Assembly (NCBI GenBank): GCA_963678675.1
Contig: OY783197.1
Span: forward strand, 22,053,934 to 22,117,933
Origin: Xiphydria camelus
Lineage: Eukaryota; Arthropoda; Insecta; Hymenoptera; Xiphydriidae
DNA length: 64,000 nucleotides
Direction: 5' to 3'
Made by a program: the position numbers and the translations under genes. Under the pieces are notes generated by a model. The model was not told the origin of the DNA, searched no databases, and saw only the letters and a list, made by a program, of their open reading frames with translations. Position 1 is the first letter of the stretch; every line of letters starts with the position of its first letter. This document shows positions 1 through 11,164 of the stretch, in pieces.

Positions 1-811
1 TCTCCTTCTACGTGTCCTACACGTATCTCGGAGAGGCAGTCCCGTCCAACTTCTCAAAGAGATTTTGAAAACATTTTTTAACTGATCGGGAGTATCTTCA
101 GCTTATTGATAATGAATGTGAGTACTTAACATAATATTAGAATGACAGATGATTAAAAAAATTTAACTCTATCGTTTTAAATATATTTTCTCCGTGGGGT
201 GTTTCACACCCCGCCAAACCATTCGCGTTATTTTTCTCACCAAACCAACGAAGAGTTAAAGGAGTGGGGCGAGGAGGAAGACTCGAGACAAAAAATCGTG
301 GGACGTTGGATTGCGAGGAAGTGAGTGAAGAAACGAGTAGTCAGTTCTTATGGTTATGTAAATTGGTTGACTACACGTATGCAGCGTAGATAACGCAGAC
401 TGCATAAGCGAGCGATTCGCGTTATCTAAAATTGCACGCTCGCCCGCGTTCGGGTTGGGCTTATTACCACGCGACATTGTTACTCGCCAGTGGTAACGGT
501 ATCGTCGCCACAGCCGGCGGTATTAACCGTACGTAACGCGGACCGCCAGTAGTTCCGGTAATGCGCCGTCCGCATCGTTGTATTGCGAACACGAGGTTTC
601 CATCGGAGAGAGTTTCATCTATATATATATATGTATATCGAGAGAGGACTGCGCCCTGGCAAATGCGAGATAAATAGGACGACATCGTCTATCGCTTCTT
701 CTCGACCCTCCGTTCGCCTCTTTATTCCCCGGGGATTCGATTGCGAACAATGCCCTCGTCGTCCGGTACCACTGGACGTACTCGACTGCCAACTACAGTC
801 CTTTGTAAAAC

Positions 812-813
<2 letters not shown>

Positions 814-868
<55 letters not shown>
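814..868. repeat. (GT)n microsatellite
   Basis: An uninterrupted GT run grades into GC/GT steps. It creates artificial VCVCVC and HTHTHT reading frames on the two strands. Confidence 0.95.
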
Positions 869-869
<1 letters not shown>

Positions 870-1705
870 CCACGAGTTCCTTTCGCATACATTCGACCAG
901 ATTTTCAGTTTTATTTGAATTCGAAAAATAAGAGTCAATACGTCATACGCATTGTTTCTCCGAATTAAATAAATTAACTACACTAGTAGCAACATATTGA
1001 CAAACGTCACTCGCACTCGCGCTTTCGAGATTCGATATAACGAATTCGGCCAATTCACGGAAAAATAACTTTACTTTTTCGAAATTCGTTGTGCCATGTC
1101 ACTTGACGATTGGCAAGCGTCATTCATCTGTCGAAAATGATTTTTCACGTTTCGAGATTCGAGATACAACATAGCGAATATCCATGTGAAATCGGCCAAT
1201 AAAATTCACGGAAAAGTGGTTTCATTTTTTCGAAATTCGTTGCGGCATGTCCTTTTCAAGAATGGAGACAGCAACTACGTCATTGCTCTCATTATTTCAT
1301 TTTTTATTATTAATAATATCGTTACGTATTTTCTTATTTCAAATTCTAGAGCATTTTGTACACATAGACGCTATCCAAATCAAAAATACACGTGTGTACG
1401 TTTCTCCGCATATCGGGTTGCGTGCTTATTGACGTACGTACCGACGCTAGCCTCACGGAATATTCATGGAGAATATTCGCAGTTGATCTCCTCACACACG
1501 CGCGAGTGCCCGCACACGCGCATGCACACGTGACCTCACTATCGTCGGGGCCCTTCCAGCTCGGAGTCGCTTAGATCCCCGCTTTTTGGGGGTAAAGGGA
1601 CTGCGCAATGTCCGCTGTATGTAATGTACGAGTACCTATAGCGGCACGTGCATCGAATAGCTCGATTGCGGATAAAGTTCGGTACGTTCGGTGTGGTTGA
1701 AAGAG

Positions 1706-1742
1706 TGAGGGGGGAGGGAGGGAGGGAGGGAGAGAGAGAGAG
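1706..1742. repeat. GGGA/GA simple repeat
   Basis: Purine-only run of GGGA units followed by GA units. Confidence 0.9.
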
Positions 1743-1970
1743 CGCCTAGGCTGATGAGAGTCGCGCCGGCGAGCGAACGCACGCGTGACCGAAGTTGCGT
1801 CGATTAATTTTGATTGAGCTCCGTGATAGTTTACGAGGTGGAGAGCGGCATGGTTAAACCACTGTGGCTATGTCTACGATTTGACGCTGTATTCATATCG
1901 AGGAATCCAAGTAAGAGAGAAAGAGATGTATAGATAGATAGATATATCAGTCATGGACAAAATGATACCA

Positions 1971-2210
1971 TATTGAGAAAATAACTTAGTTAAAATGACA
2001 AAACGCATCTGGTTAAACGAGTTTAGGTCTTTTAATCAATATACTAGTAAGCTGAAGTAAATATTTAGTTATTCTAATTACATGTCTAGTTATTGTAACC
2101 AGAAAATAGTCAGTTTCACCCGAGGGGAATGGAAGATTCATATTTTACCAAACAGTTTGGTTATCGTCTTCAGGATTTTGGTTACATTGACCAGGTTATT
2201 TTTCTCAGTA
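1971..2210 (+). mobile_element. MITE family A, copy A1
   Basis: About 240 bp, from TATTGAGAAAA to TTTCTCAGTA. The interior carries the family A signature: AAAATGACAAAACGCATCTGG near the left end, a series of TTCTAAC/GGTTA-type steps in the middle, and a GGATTTTGGTTA block near the right end. It has no coding capacity. The ends are decayed from the CACTGAGAAAAA form seen in other copies. Confidence 0.8.
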
Positions 2211-2216
2211 TAATAA

Positions 2217-2414
2217 ATCTTACTGTATTTACATATGAGGGTTTTTGGATGTTTTTATAGTCCGGTACACTAATTTTTCTTTCGAAAACAATAAATCGTG
2301 ATAGTTTACACTACGATTTACTATTGCAGTTTCTAAGGAAAAATTGCTCTTTAGCACAGTAGAAGCATCCGAAGACCCTCATGTGTAGGTACTTCTTATT
2401 GTAAATACAGTAAA
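2217..2414. mobile_element. Imperfect palindromic (foldback) element
   Basis: The left arm, TACTGTATTTACA followed by ATGAGGG-TTTTGGATG, returns inverted at the right end as CATCCGAAGACCCTCAT followed by TGTAAATACAGTA. It abuts the right end of A1. Most likely a MITE or foldback element; superfamily unknown. Confidence 0.6.
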
Positions 2415-2803
2415 ATTTACTCGTATCAGTTTTTCCATGGTCAGAAAGAAAAAAAGGGGCTAGGAAACTTGCCGTGTACGGGCAATCGAATCGCCAGCAC
2501 ACTAGCGACGATACGAAAGAACTTCTAATTTATCGACGGTCGATTTAACCGCCATAATGCTGTTCGGCTCGATCCCTCGACTTTGCATTATTCATATACA
2601 TACTTCGCTTCATCCGCGGCGCGTCGAAGCTCCCTTTCCGTTTCCCCTTATAGCGTCAAAAGTAGTCTAATAGCGCGGCGCAGTGTTCCAATGCTCGCGA
2701 TATTCGCATCGAATGTGGTACCCATCGATTCGAGTCCGTGACACCCTCCGTATTATAGAAAATTCGATGAATTTGTAATCGGGCTCCACTTTACCTATAC
2801 CTA
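2415..2803. other. Unique sequence, nothing recognised
   Basis: Mixed-composition sequence with no convincing ORF, splice pair or repeat. Confidence 0.5.
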
Positions 2804-3124
2804 CACTGTGAGAAATAATTGCTAGTGTCAAAAAAATGCTTTCGGAATGAAGAACATATATGATCTTACAAATTTAACAAATACAGATTCTTCACAAAGG
2901 AAAAAGAACTAAACGAATTGCAATTTTACTATAGCGCGTTGTGATCGAAGAATATATATTCTTAATTCAAGAATACCATCGTGGGAACAAGACATTTTCT
3001 TTGCGCAAAAAAGAAGGATTACTCAAGCCCATCAAATATTTTCTCGCACGAAGAAAGCCATGGCTTGATCCTGAAATTATATCGTTTTTGATTGAAGAAA
3101 CAAATTTTTTGGCACCAGCCAGTG
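2804..3124. mobile_element. MITE family G, copy G1
   Basis: Starts CACTGTGAGAAATAATTGC after TA and ends GGCACCAGCCAGTG before TA. The interior matches G2 at 31665-31899 (AACATATATGATCTT; GAAGAATATATATTCTT). No coding capacity. Confidence 0.65.
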
Positions 3125-4281
3125 TAGACGTCGTGGTGTGAGGTCAGTTTTGTATGGAAGAGCGCGACGTTTATATCATTGCAACGGTGCGTGGGGCGAT
3201 AATTCACGGTACACAAAACACTCGTCCGCAAAAATCGTTATCGCACGCGTGCTTGGGCATATTATTTACGCGTTACGTGATGCGTCTACATATACGCGTG
3301 TATCATTATACGCGGCCGAGATAGCTCGACTGTTATCGGCAGGGTTTAAAACCCCCCCACCTGAACGTCATTCATAATGACTACTCTCTCGTGTAATTTA
3401 TCGCTCGCGTCGTTCCTACCCCTTTCCCCTCGCCCTCACTCGTTCACCCCCTTTCCCTCGCGCCGCTCCGAACCGTGGTCACGTCCAATTTGCATATCGA
3501 GCTCGATAAGGCCTCTTATACTCTTTTTTCTTCTTTTCCTTCTTTCGCTCTTCCATCACGGCGCCTTCTCTCTCGTCCCAGGGCCTTTACAATGTAGTGA
3601 TGCTCCTTCGGGGATTTCGAGCCGGGCTTATCGATCGTCGGAAACACGTGTTATAACGACGCCTTCCTCTCCCGCCGTTTTCCTATCCGCCCCACCTCCG
3701 CTTTTCCGCATTTCTCTTTTTTCTCGTCCGGCCTTATCTTTCCCCTGGACACTGCGGGAAAGGAAGTCGAGTCTCTCTTATGGAGATACGTTGGGAATTG
3801 TATTCTCGCCTTTTCGTATTCATATTGAGATTTTTATTTTGACGGGAATTTTGAAAAACAGCGTCATGTATATGCTCGGACTCTGTAATGCACGGCTGCG
3901 GGTTCCTTTCTCCGCTTCGCAAGAGGGAAACGCGTATACGTACGTAAGCGCGTACGTCAATTGCGTATTATGTCATTGTGGGGCCGCGAGTGGACGGCTA
4001 TTTGAATTTCTAATTGCGGCGCGCGCGCAATTTTTTTGCATTTTTGCTTACGACGGATTTTACTCGCGACCGAGCTTCGTCACGCGTTCGTTCCAGTTTC
4101 CGCTCTCTTTTCATCCCTTCGGCGAGTCGTCGATTCGTCGATTCTCGCGAGCCCTTCGCCGTGGTGCATATCGTTCCATCAATGTCACGTTCCGACTGGA
4201 ATTCACTCGTATGACTCTCCGATTTTTCAGAGAATTCGCATATTTTTCTATCCGCCTGACTTTCTCGAAATACGTACAATA
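3125..4281. other. Pyrimidine-rich sequence with a long chance ORF
   Basis: Holds the longest ATG-to-stop frame in the window (3377-4297, + strand, 306 codons). The stretch is pyrimidine-rich, which depletes stop codons, the translation is S/F/R/P-rich with no domain I know, and its stop lies inside mobile element X1. I regard it as non-coding. Confidence 0.5.
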
Positions 4282-4895
4282 TAGGGTGCAAATTTAACAA
4301 AGGCCAAATCTATTTATTTCCGTTATTTGTCATTTTACGGGAAAATCTTTCGAATAAAAGTTATTTGACGCCGAGAGGGACGTATAATACATGTAAGCGA
4401 TTTTTTATAATACGCGTTGTCAACGAGATGTGAAAGTAATTTATATATTTTTTAAAGGAATTCGACATTTTCGTTCTTATGCAAATTTTAGAGCTCGTCG
4501 AAATGAATGAAAAGGGTAAAAGGGAAAAGGCCCATTCGCTGGACCGTTTGCGAGATATTGCTGTTCACAGTATAAGAGTAACTTGGAGTAAGAAAGTCTA
4601 GAGAATTTAGTCGCGCACAGCGTAACTTACTCTTGCAGTTCAAGTGGCAATATCTCACAAACGGTCCAACGAATGGATCTTTCACCTTATACCTTTTTTA
4701 TTCATCTCCACGAGTTCTACGACTTTTATAAGAACGAAAATATCGAGTTCCGTTAAAAAAAAAGTGTTACGAAAAACCACTTGCATATATCATGTGTCCT
4801 ACTCGACACCAAGCAATTTTTAATCGAAAGATTTTTTCCTAAAATGACAAATAACAGAAATAAACGGCTGTGGCCCTTGGTAAATTTACACCTTG
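4282..4895. mobile_element. Mariner-type palindromic MITE, copy X1
   Basis: Ends TAGGGTGCAAATTTA and TAAATTTACACCTTG, each flanked by TA. The interior is an imperfect inverted repeat whose arms include GACAAATAACRGAAATAAA and an inner hairpin built on AAACGGTCCAA. It matches X2 at 61848-62427. The TA target and CAGGGTG-like end are typical of Tc1/mariner non-autonomous elements; the assignment is by ends only. Confidence 0.75.
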
Positions 4896-4909
4896 TATAA
4901 AAACGAAGA

Positions 4910-5048
4910 AAAGCCCTTTTTTTGTTGATCTTTTGTCGAGCTCTACGTCTTTCATAAAAACGAAAATATCGTTTTTCGAAATATTTTTTCGTAAAATGAC
5001 AAAGAACGGAAATAAATAGATATGACCCTTGGTAAATCAAGACCCTCT
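4910..5048. mobile_element. Truncated X-family end
   Basis: A second right-hand end of family X (GACAAAGAACGGAAATAAAT ... CTTGGTAAATCAAGACCCTC then TA) directly follows X1. It is a solo half, either an older copy or a partial duplication. Confidence 0.65.
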
Positions 5049-5950
5049 ATAAAAAATACGGCGAAAATTAAACGAAGAAGATTAGCCGTAGCCCCCGCTA
5101 ATTAATTTTCGAATGGCCAGGAAGACTCAAGTTTGAAGTACGTACAACATCGACAAGAATAGGTACTTCCACAGGACTTTTCACCCTCGTACCGCCCTCC
5201 TCCTCCTCCTCCTCCTCCTCAATCGCGTACAATCGCTCCCCCGTCGGAGATGACAACTTCCGCGAGGGAAAGAGACGCTATTCCCCCGCGTCTGTTTACT
5301 CACGAGGATCTTTTCTCCTCGAGTGATTGGCACTCGACCAGATAGCGCATACACGTGTGTCTCTTTCCCTCTCCTCCCATCTTTCTCCCCCCCCCCCCCC
5401 CGTCTTTCCGTCCTCGCGCAAACGCGAGAGACGTCCGACAATTCGTTATCGCGACATTAACTTACGCGTATCGAAGTCGTAACGCGGACGTTACGCGACA
5501 CACGCGCGACGTATGGCGTATTCCCACCAAAGCGGCGTACACGCTTCGCAAGAGAGAGCGATGACTAGGTATATCTTCTCACGACTCCGGATATCGATTC
5601 GCCTCACACTCCGAGCGGTATAACGGTCGCGTCTCTTTACGATCGTCTCCTCGTCCGTTGCGCGCGATAGCTCATCTATACGGCCCGTAGATATACGCCC
5701 TTCGATGTCAGCCGCGCGCGTATTCCTGGATCTCGTTGAATTGGCGACGGGAGTGCGCGCGTAAGAAAAGCCATCGGGACGACGATAACGGATCGCGTCG
5801 GGATATCGCGGTCTTATCTCGGCGCGCGGGTCATCTCGCGCGTTCGCGTTGGTCCGGAAAAAGAAGTAATCGACGTCAAAACGATCGCCGTGCCGTGCCT
5901 CCGCGAGATTACCAACTTCATCCGAACTCACCAGCTTTCCCTCTCTTTAC
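5049..5950. other. CpG-rich block upstream of the small-protein exon
   Basis: GC- and CpG-rich sequence containing a (TCC)n run (5196-5220) and a 15-base C run (5387-5401). Frames on both strands are open because of composition. It could hold the promoter and first exon of the gene ending in the 6440 ORF, but I see no decisive core-promoter motif. Confidence 0.4.
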
Positions 5951-5952
5951 AG

Positions 5953-6439
5953 ATATCGCCGCCGGGGTCGGGAAAAATCGAAAGAGCGGACGCGTATCGA
6001 AGAGCGGCATCTTCGAAGCGGCTCTCATTGCCGTGGCTAATAGCCGGAAAAGAGCTCGCGAAGACACCGAGACCCAATCGGACCTAACGGCGCGTCCGTT
6101 CCAGTCACGGCTTCGTCGTCTCGCAGCGCCGAGATCCAGCGGAGAGGAACGGAAGATACGCTTAAAGCGGGACGTTTTCCCGTGCGCAGTAGCGCCCTCC
6201 CTCGCTCGGTCAACCCCCTCGCGAGAGGGGAGTAATTCGACTGCACGGGCGAGGCGAACTTCGGAGACGCTCGGGCTTGTTCTCCGAAAACTTTATCCGG
6301 CCGGTTGCCGTGTTCTCCGTTTCGCCGAGTTGCTCCCAGTTCGACAAAGGAGCAGGAGAAGGAGCAACGGGCGAGTCGCGAGGAAGTGGCGAGGATACCG
6401 CGTCGAGAAGTTCCGCGCGCATACGTACCACTGTGCGAC
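5953..6439 (+). other. Untranslated leader part of an internal/terminal exon
   Basis: A strong 3' splice-site context (CTTTCCCTCTCTTTACAG) ends at 5952. From there to 6439 I find no ATG at all in ~490 GC-rich bases, although several would be expected by chance. This supports a 5' leader selected against upstream starts and fixes the first ATG of the exon at 6440. The exon border is inferred; there is no transcript evidence. Confidence 0.5.
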
Positions 6440-6703
6440 ATGACTCGCATGCTCCCCCAAGAACCCGGCTGGAAGCTGGACCGCAAAGGCTCGGCCCTCT
6501 TCCTACGCAGGGACAGCAGCCAGCTGAAGACGGCGCGCGTCTGCTTCCGCTGCGACGTGGAGGTGCGGGAGTTCGAGAGGGACGAGGAGAACGGGGCCGA
6601 CACGGAGCCCGAAGCGGCCGCGAGTCCGCTGGCGATGTGCGCCAGCTGTTTGGCCGCTCTGTGCGTCACGGTGGTGCTACCCTGGCTGCTGATCGGCGGT
6701 TAG
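6440..6703 (+). CDS. 87-residue predicted C-terminally anchored small protein
   Basis: Single-exon ORF from ATG (context gacATGa) to TAG. The N-terminal ~60 residues are polar and charged, starting MTRMLPQEPGWKLDRKG, with a CFRC pair near residue 34 and an acidic stretch (EFERDEENG). The last ~22 residues are hydrophobic (from MCASC to LPWLLIGG), as in tail-anchored or single-pass small membrane proteins. Third codon positions are overwhelmingly G or C, stronger than in the flanking DNA, which favours real coding. The leader back to the splice acceptor at 5952 has no ATG, so this start is the only one in the exon. The stop is 118 bases before MITE A2. I do not recognise the family. A chance ORF in GC-rich DNA remains possible, because neighbouring frames are also open. 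Confidence 0.6.
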   Translation: MTRMLPQEPGWKLDRKGSALFLRRDSSQLKTARVCFRCDVEVREFERDEENGADTEPEAAASPLAMCASCLAALCVTVVLPWLLIGG

Positions 6704-6821
6704 GCGCGACGCCGAAGGGGAGCGATCGTGAAGGGATGGGGGAGAAGTCGAGGAGGACCGCCGCGCATCGCCCGACCGCAGGGTAGGCCTCTCCGTGCGC
6801 CCGGATGATTTTGCCGGCTCG

Positions 6822-7255
6822 GCTGAGAAAAATGATTCGATCGATTTAACCAAAATCTCGGAGACGGTGCACCGAGAGAAATTTATAAGTCGTACACAGC
6901 GATGGGTATAGCTATGATGGCTATTTAAGGCTAAATGAGGCTTGCTAGACGGTATAGGTAATACAGCTGTACCAAATAGTAACAAGAGCTGATGTAACTA
7001 TACGTGTAGCTGAAATAGAAATACGTATTGCTAAGGTAACTAGAACTTGTTCTTATATTAATAAACTACTAGCACATTGCCGTACAACCTATACAATTTC
7101 TCTCGGTTAAACTGGCCGCTTTTTGGTAGGAATAATGAGAAATTTGGTTAGACTGACTCAATATTTAGTTCAACTGACCAGTATTTTGGTTAAAACAACT
7201 AAACGCGTTTAATCAGTTGCGTTTTGTCTTTTTAAACCGATTATTTTTCTCAGTG
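6822..7255 (-). mobile_element. MITE family A, copy A2, interrupted
   Basis: Left end CTGAGAAAAATGATTCGATC and right end TTATTTTTCTCAGTG. Family A sequence stops at about 6869 and resumes at about 7107 around an inserted element, with part of the A interior missing. Probably within the 3' UTR of the 87-residue ORF if that gene is real. Confidence 0.75.
6870..7107. mobile_element. MITE family M nested in A2
   Basis: Terminal inverted repeats CACCGAGAGAAATTTATAAG and its inverse ending CAATTTCTCTCGGTT. The interior is A/T-rich, unlike other families in the window, and has no ORF. Confidence 0.65.
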
Positions 7256-8447
7256 CTACTTACTCGAGCGGTGGCTCCTCGATCCGTTTTTCCCCCCCGA
7301 CACGCCGCTCCAAACTGCGAAGAAGAGAGTCGGAAGCTCCGCGCGTCGCGGTTTTATCAAGATTTGATCACCGATCGGAGGTCTAGAGCGAGGAAAGAGG
7401 AAGTTTTCTCATTGGGAAGTTCTAGTAGTGAGGAGAATCTTTCGCTCGAGGGTATACAGTTGGCGAGAGGGAACCTAATCGACGCGGATTATCCCCCGAC
7501 GCGTTAACACGGGAGAGCCCTCTCGCGGGTCGCTCGGCTTGGCGAAGTTCTCCGTGAGCCGAGTGGCAGGGGGCACCGCGCGAGTCGCGCGGTGAATTTC
7601 ATTTGAAATTACCGCTGATCAGCGGTAGGATCGACAATCAATCCCCAATTCGAAGTTGACACGATCCTCGGAGGGTTTACTCCGGGAGTCGTGAACGGAC
7701 GAGGAGCATGGGCGAAGGTGACGGAGGAAGATGCTGACGAGGTTACGTCAATACGTAAGACATAATATGTAGATGCATGCAAGAGTCAGGTGCATCGATT
7801 CCACGATGCCTCGCGTTGGACCGAGCGACGCATAATGCAGGGACAAATTACAGGGTGTACGAGAACCCTGTTTAAAGGATTCGATTGAAACCGATCAGAG
7901 CCAAATAAATCGGAACAAATCCGATTTTTGTTCTGGACATTTTCGACTCAAATATTATTTTCCGATTTATTTTTTGAAATAGGAATAAACTGGAAAAGGG
8001 GAAAAATAAGACGTTTAATTTTACGTGGGAGAAATATTTCAGTGTTTTCTATTCAACTTCGCATGAATTGTCATTTCCTACCAAACAAGTGTCTTCAAAT
8101 TTTTATATTTCCTGTGAATTCATTCTTGTTGAATTTGGCTTGCTCAGGTTTATTCGCATTTTTTTATTTACCCATTTATTCCAATTTATTCCCGTTACAT
8201 TAGTTTCCAATTTACTCCAGAGTTGAGTTTGAATCGGAATATTAAATCTGATATACCTACGCTATGTGCGTTTCATGGCGATTATTATTTTCCGATTAAA
8301 TCCCATTTGAAATAACAATTGGAATTTTCCTATACAAACCCATTAATATTTCTCAAATCAAAAATAGATTAAAATAGGAAAATACTAAGACAAAAATCGA
8401 ACTTAAACCGATTGAAGAAATGAAGAGGTTTGAGAGAGAATAGATAT
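7256..8447. other. GC-rich to AT-rich transition, no supported gene
   Basis: 7256-7840 is GC-rich without a convincing ORF. 7849-7870 holds a short palindrome around ACAGGGTGTACGAGAACCCTGT. 7880-8440 is AT-rich with repeated CCGATTTATT/AATCGG-like words and looks like a decayed repeat. Confidence 0.45.
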
Positions 8448-8451
8448 TTAA

Positions 8452-8747
8452 CCCTTTCACAGAGAGTCACGAATTTTTTTCGATTAAGTGAAAAATACCT
8501 ATTTGATTAGTGGTTTTGGATTACTGGAGATACTATAAATACCCTAAACTTGAAAAACTGATCTTTTTTTGCCTTTTGACAAAATGATGACATACAACTT
8601 CAAAAAAATAATTTGACGAAATATATAAAATGTCCGGCGTACTTACTATGTAACCTTATAATATGACTTACAAACTTTCGAAATTTACTTCTTAAGATTA
8701 AGTTAAGTCTCTTATGTCGTCAATTGACGACGCAGTGACCGAAAGGG
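8452..8747. mobile_element. piggyBac-like MITE pB3
   Basis: Flanked by TTAA on both sides (8448-8451, 8748-8751), with ends CCCTTTCAC and GTGACCGAAAGGG. TTAA target plus CCCTTT ends is the piggyBac pattern. The right end is related to pB4 at 25601-25784 (CCCTTTCRGTCACYGCGTC when inverted). Confidence 0.75.
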
Positions 8748-8751
8748 TTAA

Positions 8752-10577
8752 TCTGATCCTCTAAGCAGGTAAATCCGCTTCATAAATAAGCAGGTAAATA
8801 AGCTTCATTCCGCGACCACGAAAATAGTCGAGAGTGCGAAACGTCACGCGTAAGTTTTGTAGCTCGTGTCATGGGATTGCGAGGGAGAGGACGGCGAGAA
8901 GTTTGCGATCCATGAATCCTCCTGAAGGGGAACGGAAGGTCGGTCTCGTCTTCGCGAGGGATGCGAATGTAAATTAGCTTCGATCTAGCTTTTCCTCGGA
9001 GCATCCGGTATATGAAAACCCGGGAAAAACTTTTCTTCTCGCCTCGCGACTTCTCGAAGTTAACTTTTCTCAGATCTACTTATTTTTTTCGGAGGGGTGA
9101 CGAAGGATGTGTTTTGTTTCCTGGGACTATTCAGGGGTGCGGAGTGGAGGATTTTGGCGGTAAGTACCGCTTCCGTCCCCTTCCGCTCGATCCATCGATT
9201 CTTTCTTCTCTTTATATCGAGGCTTTCATCTCTCGCCCTCTGCGAAAACTTTTAAACGCCTTCGAGGGGATAAGGATCCCCCGCTGTCTATCCTGCAGCA
9301 AAATCGGGAGAAAGTTTAATCGCCCTCCGACTGACTCGCGCGACTGATCGATCGACAATGGGAAACGTGCCTGTCCGGTTTGACGAGAGTCTGTATACGT
9401 AGCGTATGAGGGGGATCTTGTCTTCTATCCCTCCTTCCATTTTTATTTTATATTACTCCGTCGCTACATTTCTCTACGTCACGAATCCGGCGGACTGAGA
9501 TATTTCGAAGTTAGAGAAATAATTCTACTGCCCGCTGGGCAGATCTTCTCGGAAGGAGGAAGCGGAAAGAGGATAATGATGCAGTATCCTTCGTCTTTAT
9601 CGATTAAGATAAAAATAAAGTGCAGCATACAGGGCGTACTAACTATATTACTGTATTTGTACAGTTGACGACAAACCACGAACCCGATACTCTCGTTTGC
9701 ATAAATAGGTATATCTATATTTAGGTACCTCGTGAATTGTAAATGTGTCGTGTACGCAGTTATTACGCGTGTACACCTAAATGTGCAATTGTACCATGTA
9801 AATGTGTGTAACCGATATATTTGTTTATGTTTGTAATAAAAGAAAATGTTGACCAGAGAAACGCGTACTCAACGGAGCTGACCCTGAATCATCGGCTCCT
9901 CTTTCCTTCCTTCATTTTTAATATGTCGGTTTGAATGTCACGCTAAGAGCCGGCGGAAACCTTAGATCCCTTCGGTTGCATAATCATCCGTACGTCGAGT
10001 GTGCGTTCTCGAGATGACGCATTCCTTGTGAATTTCAATCTTGATTCACTTGTTATTATTCAAGGTGAAATACAATTAGAACAACAGGAGCAATATCAGA
10101 TAATAACTTTCTTGTAGATCGTGAAGTGATTTTTCAAAAACTATTAATTTCAGCAAAAATTACAGTCGTGAAAATTACGTAATAATATTTCTTTTACTTT
10201 TTATTATTTTTTTCTGCGAAATTTATACGCAGTTGATTACAAAGAATTCCTTTTAGACGTTTAAAGCGCTACCACCCCAATGCCGCAAGTGAAAACCCAC
10301 TCGCGCCTCCGTTATCGCCCCAAGCTAGAAATCTCTGGATTTAATTTCCCGACTCGCGCATAAATATGCATCGCGCCCACGCGGCACTTTGATTTATGCA
10401 CGTGACTATATGCCGACTGTCGCTTCGGTCGGTCGACGTTTTTTCACGGGACGCGAAGAGAAGAGGGTCGTAAAAGTGAGGAAAGCCGACAGAGAGAATG
10501 TGACACGCAGTGCTATATACCTACTACAGAAATTTCAGAGCGTCGAATCAAATGCTATGAAGGTTTTTTCGCGCTGC
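8752..10577. other. Unique sequence, possible 3' UTR then intergenic
   Basis: No supported coding region. A possible 25-base exon at 9135-9159 has a good donor (GTAAGTACC) but a weak acceptor. Around 9780-9850 the sequence has the T/G-rich look of a transcript end with AATAAA. Confidence 0.4.
9835..9840 (+). terminator. Candidate polyadenylation signal
   Basis: AATAAA in a TTTGTTTATGTTTGTAATAAA context. It could end the + strand transcript that carries the 6440 ORF, giving a 3' UTR of about 3.1 kb with several MITEs. Unverified. Confidence 0.3.
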
Positions 10578-10990
10578 ACTGAAAAAAAAATTTAGTTACT
10601 CCAACTAAATTGTTTGGGTTAAAGGTTAAATTTCATCGAACTAACTATTGTTTATTTGGTTGGACTGTATATAGGTAGTTGGAAGAATTGAAATTTTTTA
10701 TTTCGTTTAATAAAATTCGTTTCATTGATAGATGTAAATCAATTCATCTTCACTACTTTGTTAAATCAATCCAAGTTGATTTATTTCAACAAAAATTGTT
10801 GTCAGAGGAACGATGGAAGTATAGTGTTAGCTATTAAGAAAAAAATCGCTTGATTCAACTAAATTTTGAGGTTACGGACGGTCAATTAAACGTAGTTAGT
10901 TTAAAAAAATATTTAGTTGAAGCAGCTAAATATTTAGTGACCTCAATCAAATTTTAGTTATTCATACTACATATTTGTTGAGATAACTAT
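10578..10990. mobile_element. MITE-like AT-rich region, family B
   Basis: Begins GCACTGAAAAAAAAATTTAG, a variant of the shared CACTGAGAAAAA end. The interior repeats AACTAAAT/ATTTAGTT words. The right border is unclear, and two elements may abut near 10841 (AAGAAAAAAATCGCTTG). Confidence 0.4.
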
Positions 10991-11037
10991 GCCATATGAA
11001 TTTAAACTTACTCGCTAAGAAAGAAACTTAAATCATT

Positions 11038-11163
11038 ATTATCTCATTATTTATGAACGTTTGGCCTTCATATCGTTAGGATTTTGTTCTAGATAAAAAT
11101 GTGATCTTCAAAAAAGTTCCTATTATATAAGTACAAGCCAAAATTCATCGATAATGAGATAAT
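11038..11163. repeat. ATTATCTC hairpin core, copy 1
   Basis: Outer arms ATTATCTCATTATTTATGAA and inverse TTCATCGATAATGAGATAAT enclose the conserved middle AGATAAAAATGTGATCTTC followed by AAAAAAGT. The same layout occurs at 15797, 21494, 47041, 63179 and 63375. Confidence 0.75.
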
Positions 11164-11164
11164 A

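Larger units (their letters stand above)
1..1970. other. Intergenic or intronic sequence, no supported gene
   Basis: No supported gene. The first ~68 bases are open in all three + frames, so I cannot call an exon from them. The block is CpG-rich around 420-600 and carries a GT microsatellite, a GGGA/GA run and a short GATA run near 1931-1945. Confidence 0.5.

Noticed and set aside
3..68. Possible 3' end of a coding exon at the window start
   Set aside because: All three + frames are open here and the upstream part is missing, so no frame can be chosen.
3377..4297. 306-codon ATG-to-stop ORF on the + strand, the longest in the window
   Set aside because: Pyrimidine-rich DNA depletes stops, the translation has no recognisable domain, and its end lies inside mobile element X1.
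5736..6443. 235-codon + strand ORF overlapping the small-protein exon
   Set aside because: It starts upstream of the splice acceptor at 5952, is R/S-rich, and lies in the leader of the better-supported 6440 ORF.
7849..7870. Short palindrome ACAGGGTGTACGAGAACCCTGT resembling mariner ends face to face
   Set aside because: Only 22 bases with no interior; too short to call an element.
9135..9159. 25-base microexon with GTAAGT donor
   Set aside because: The acceptor lacks a pyrimidine tract and the length gives no stable frame.
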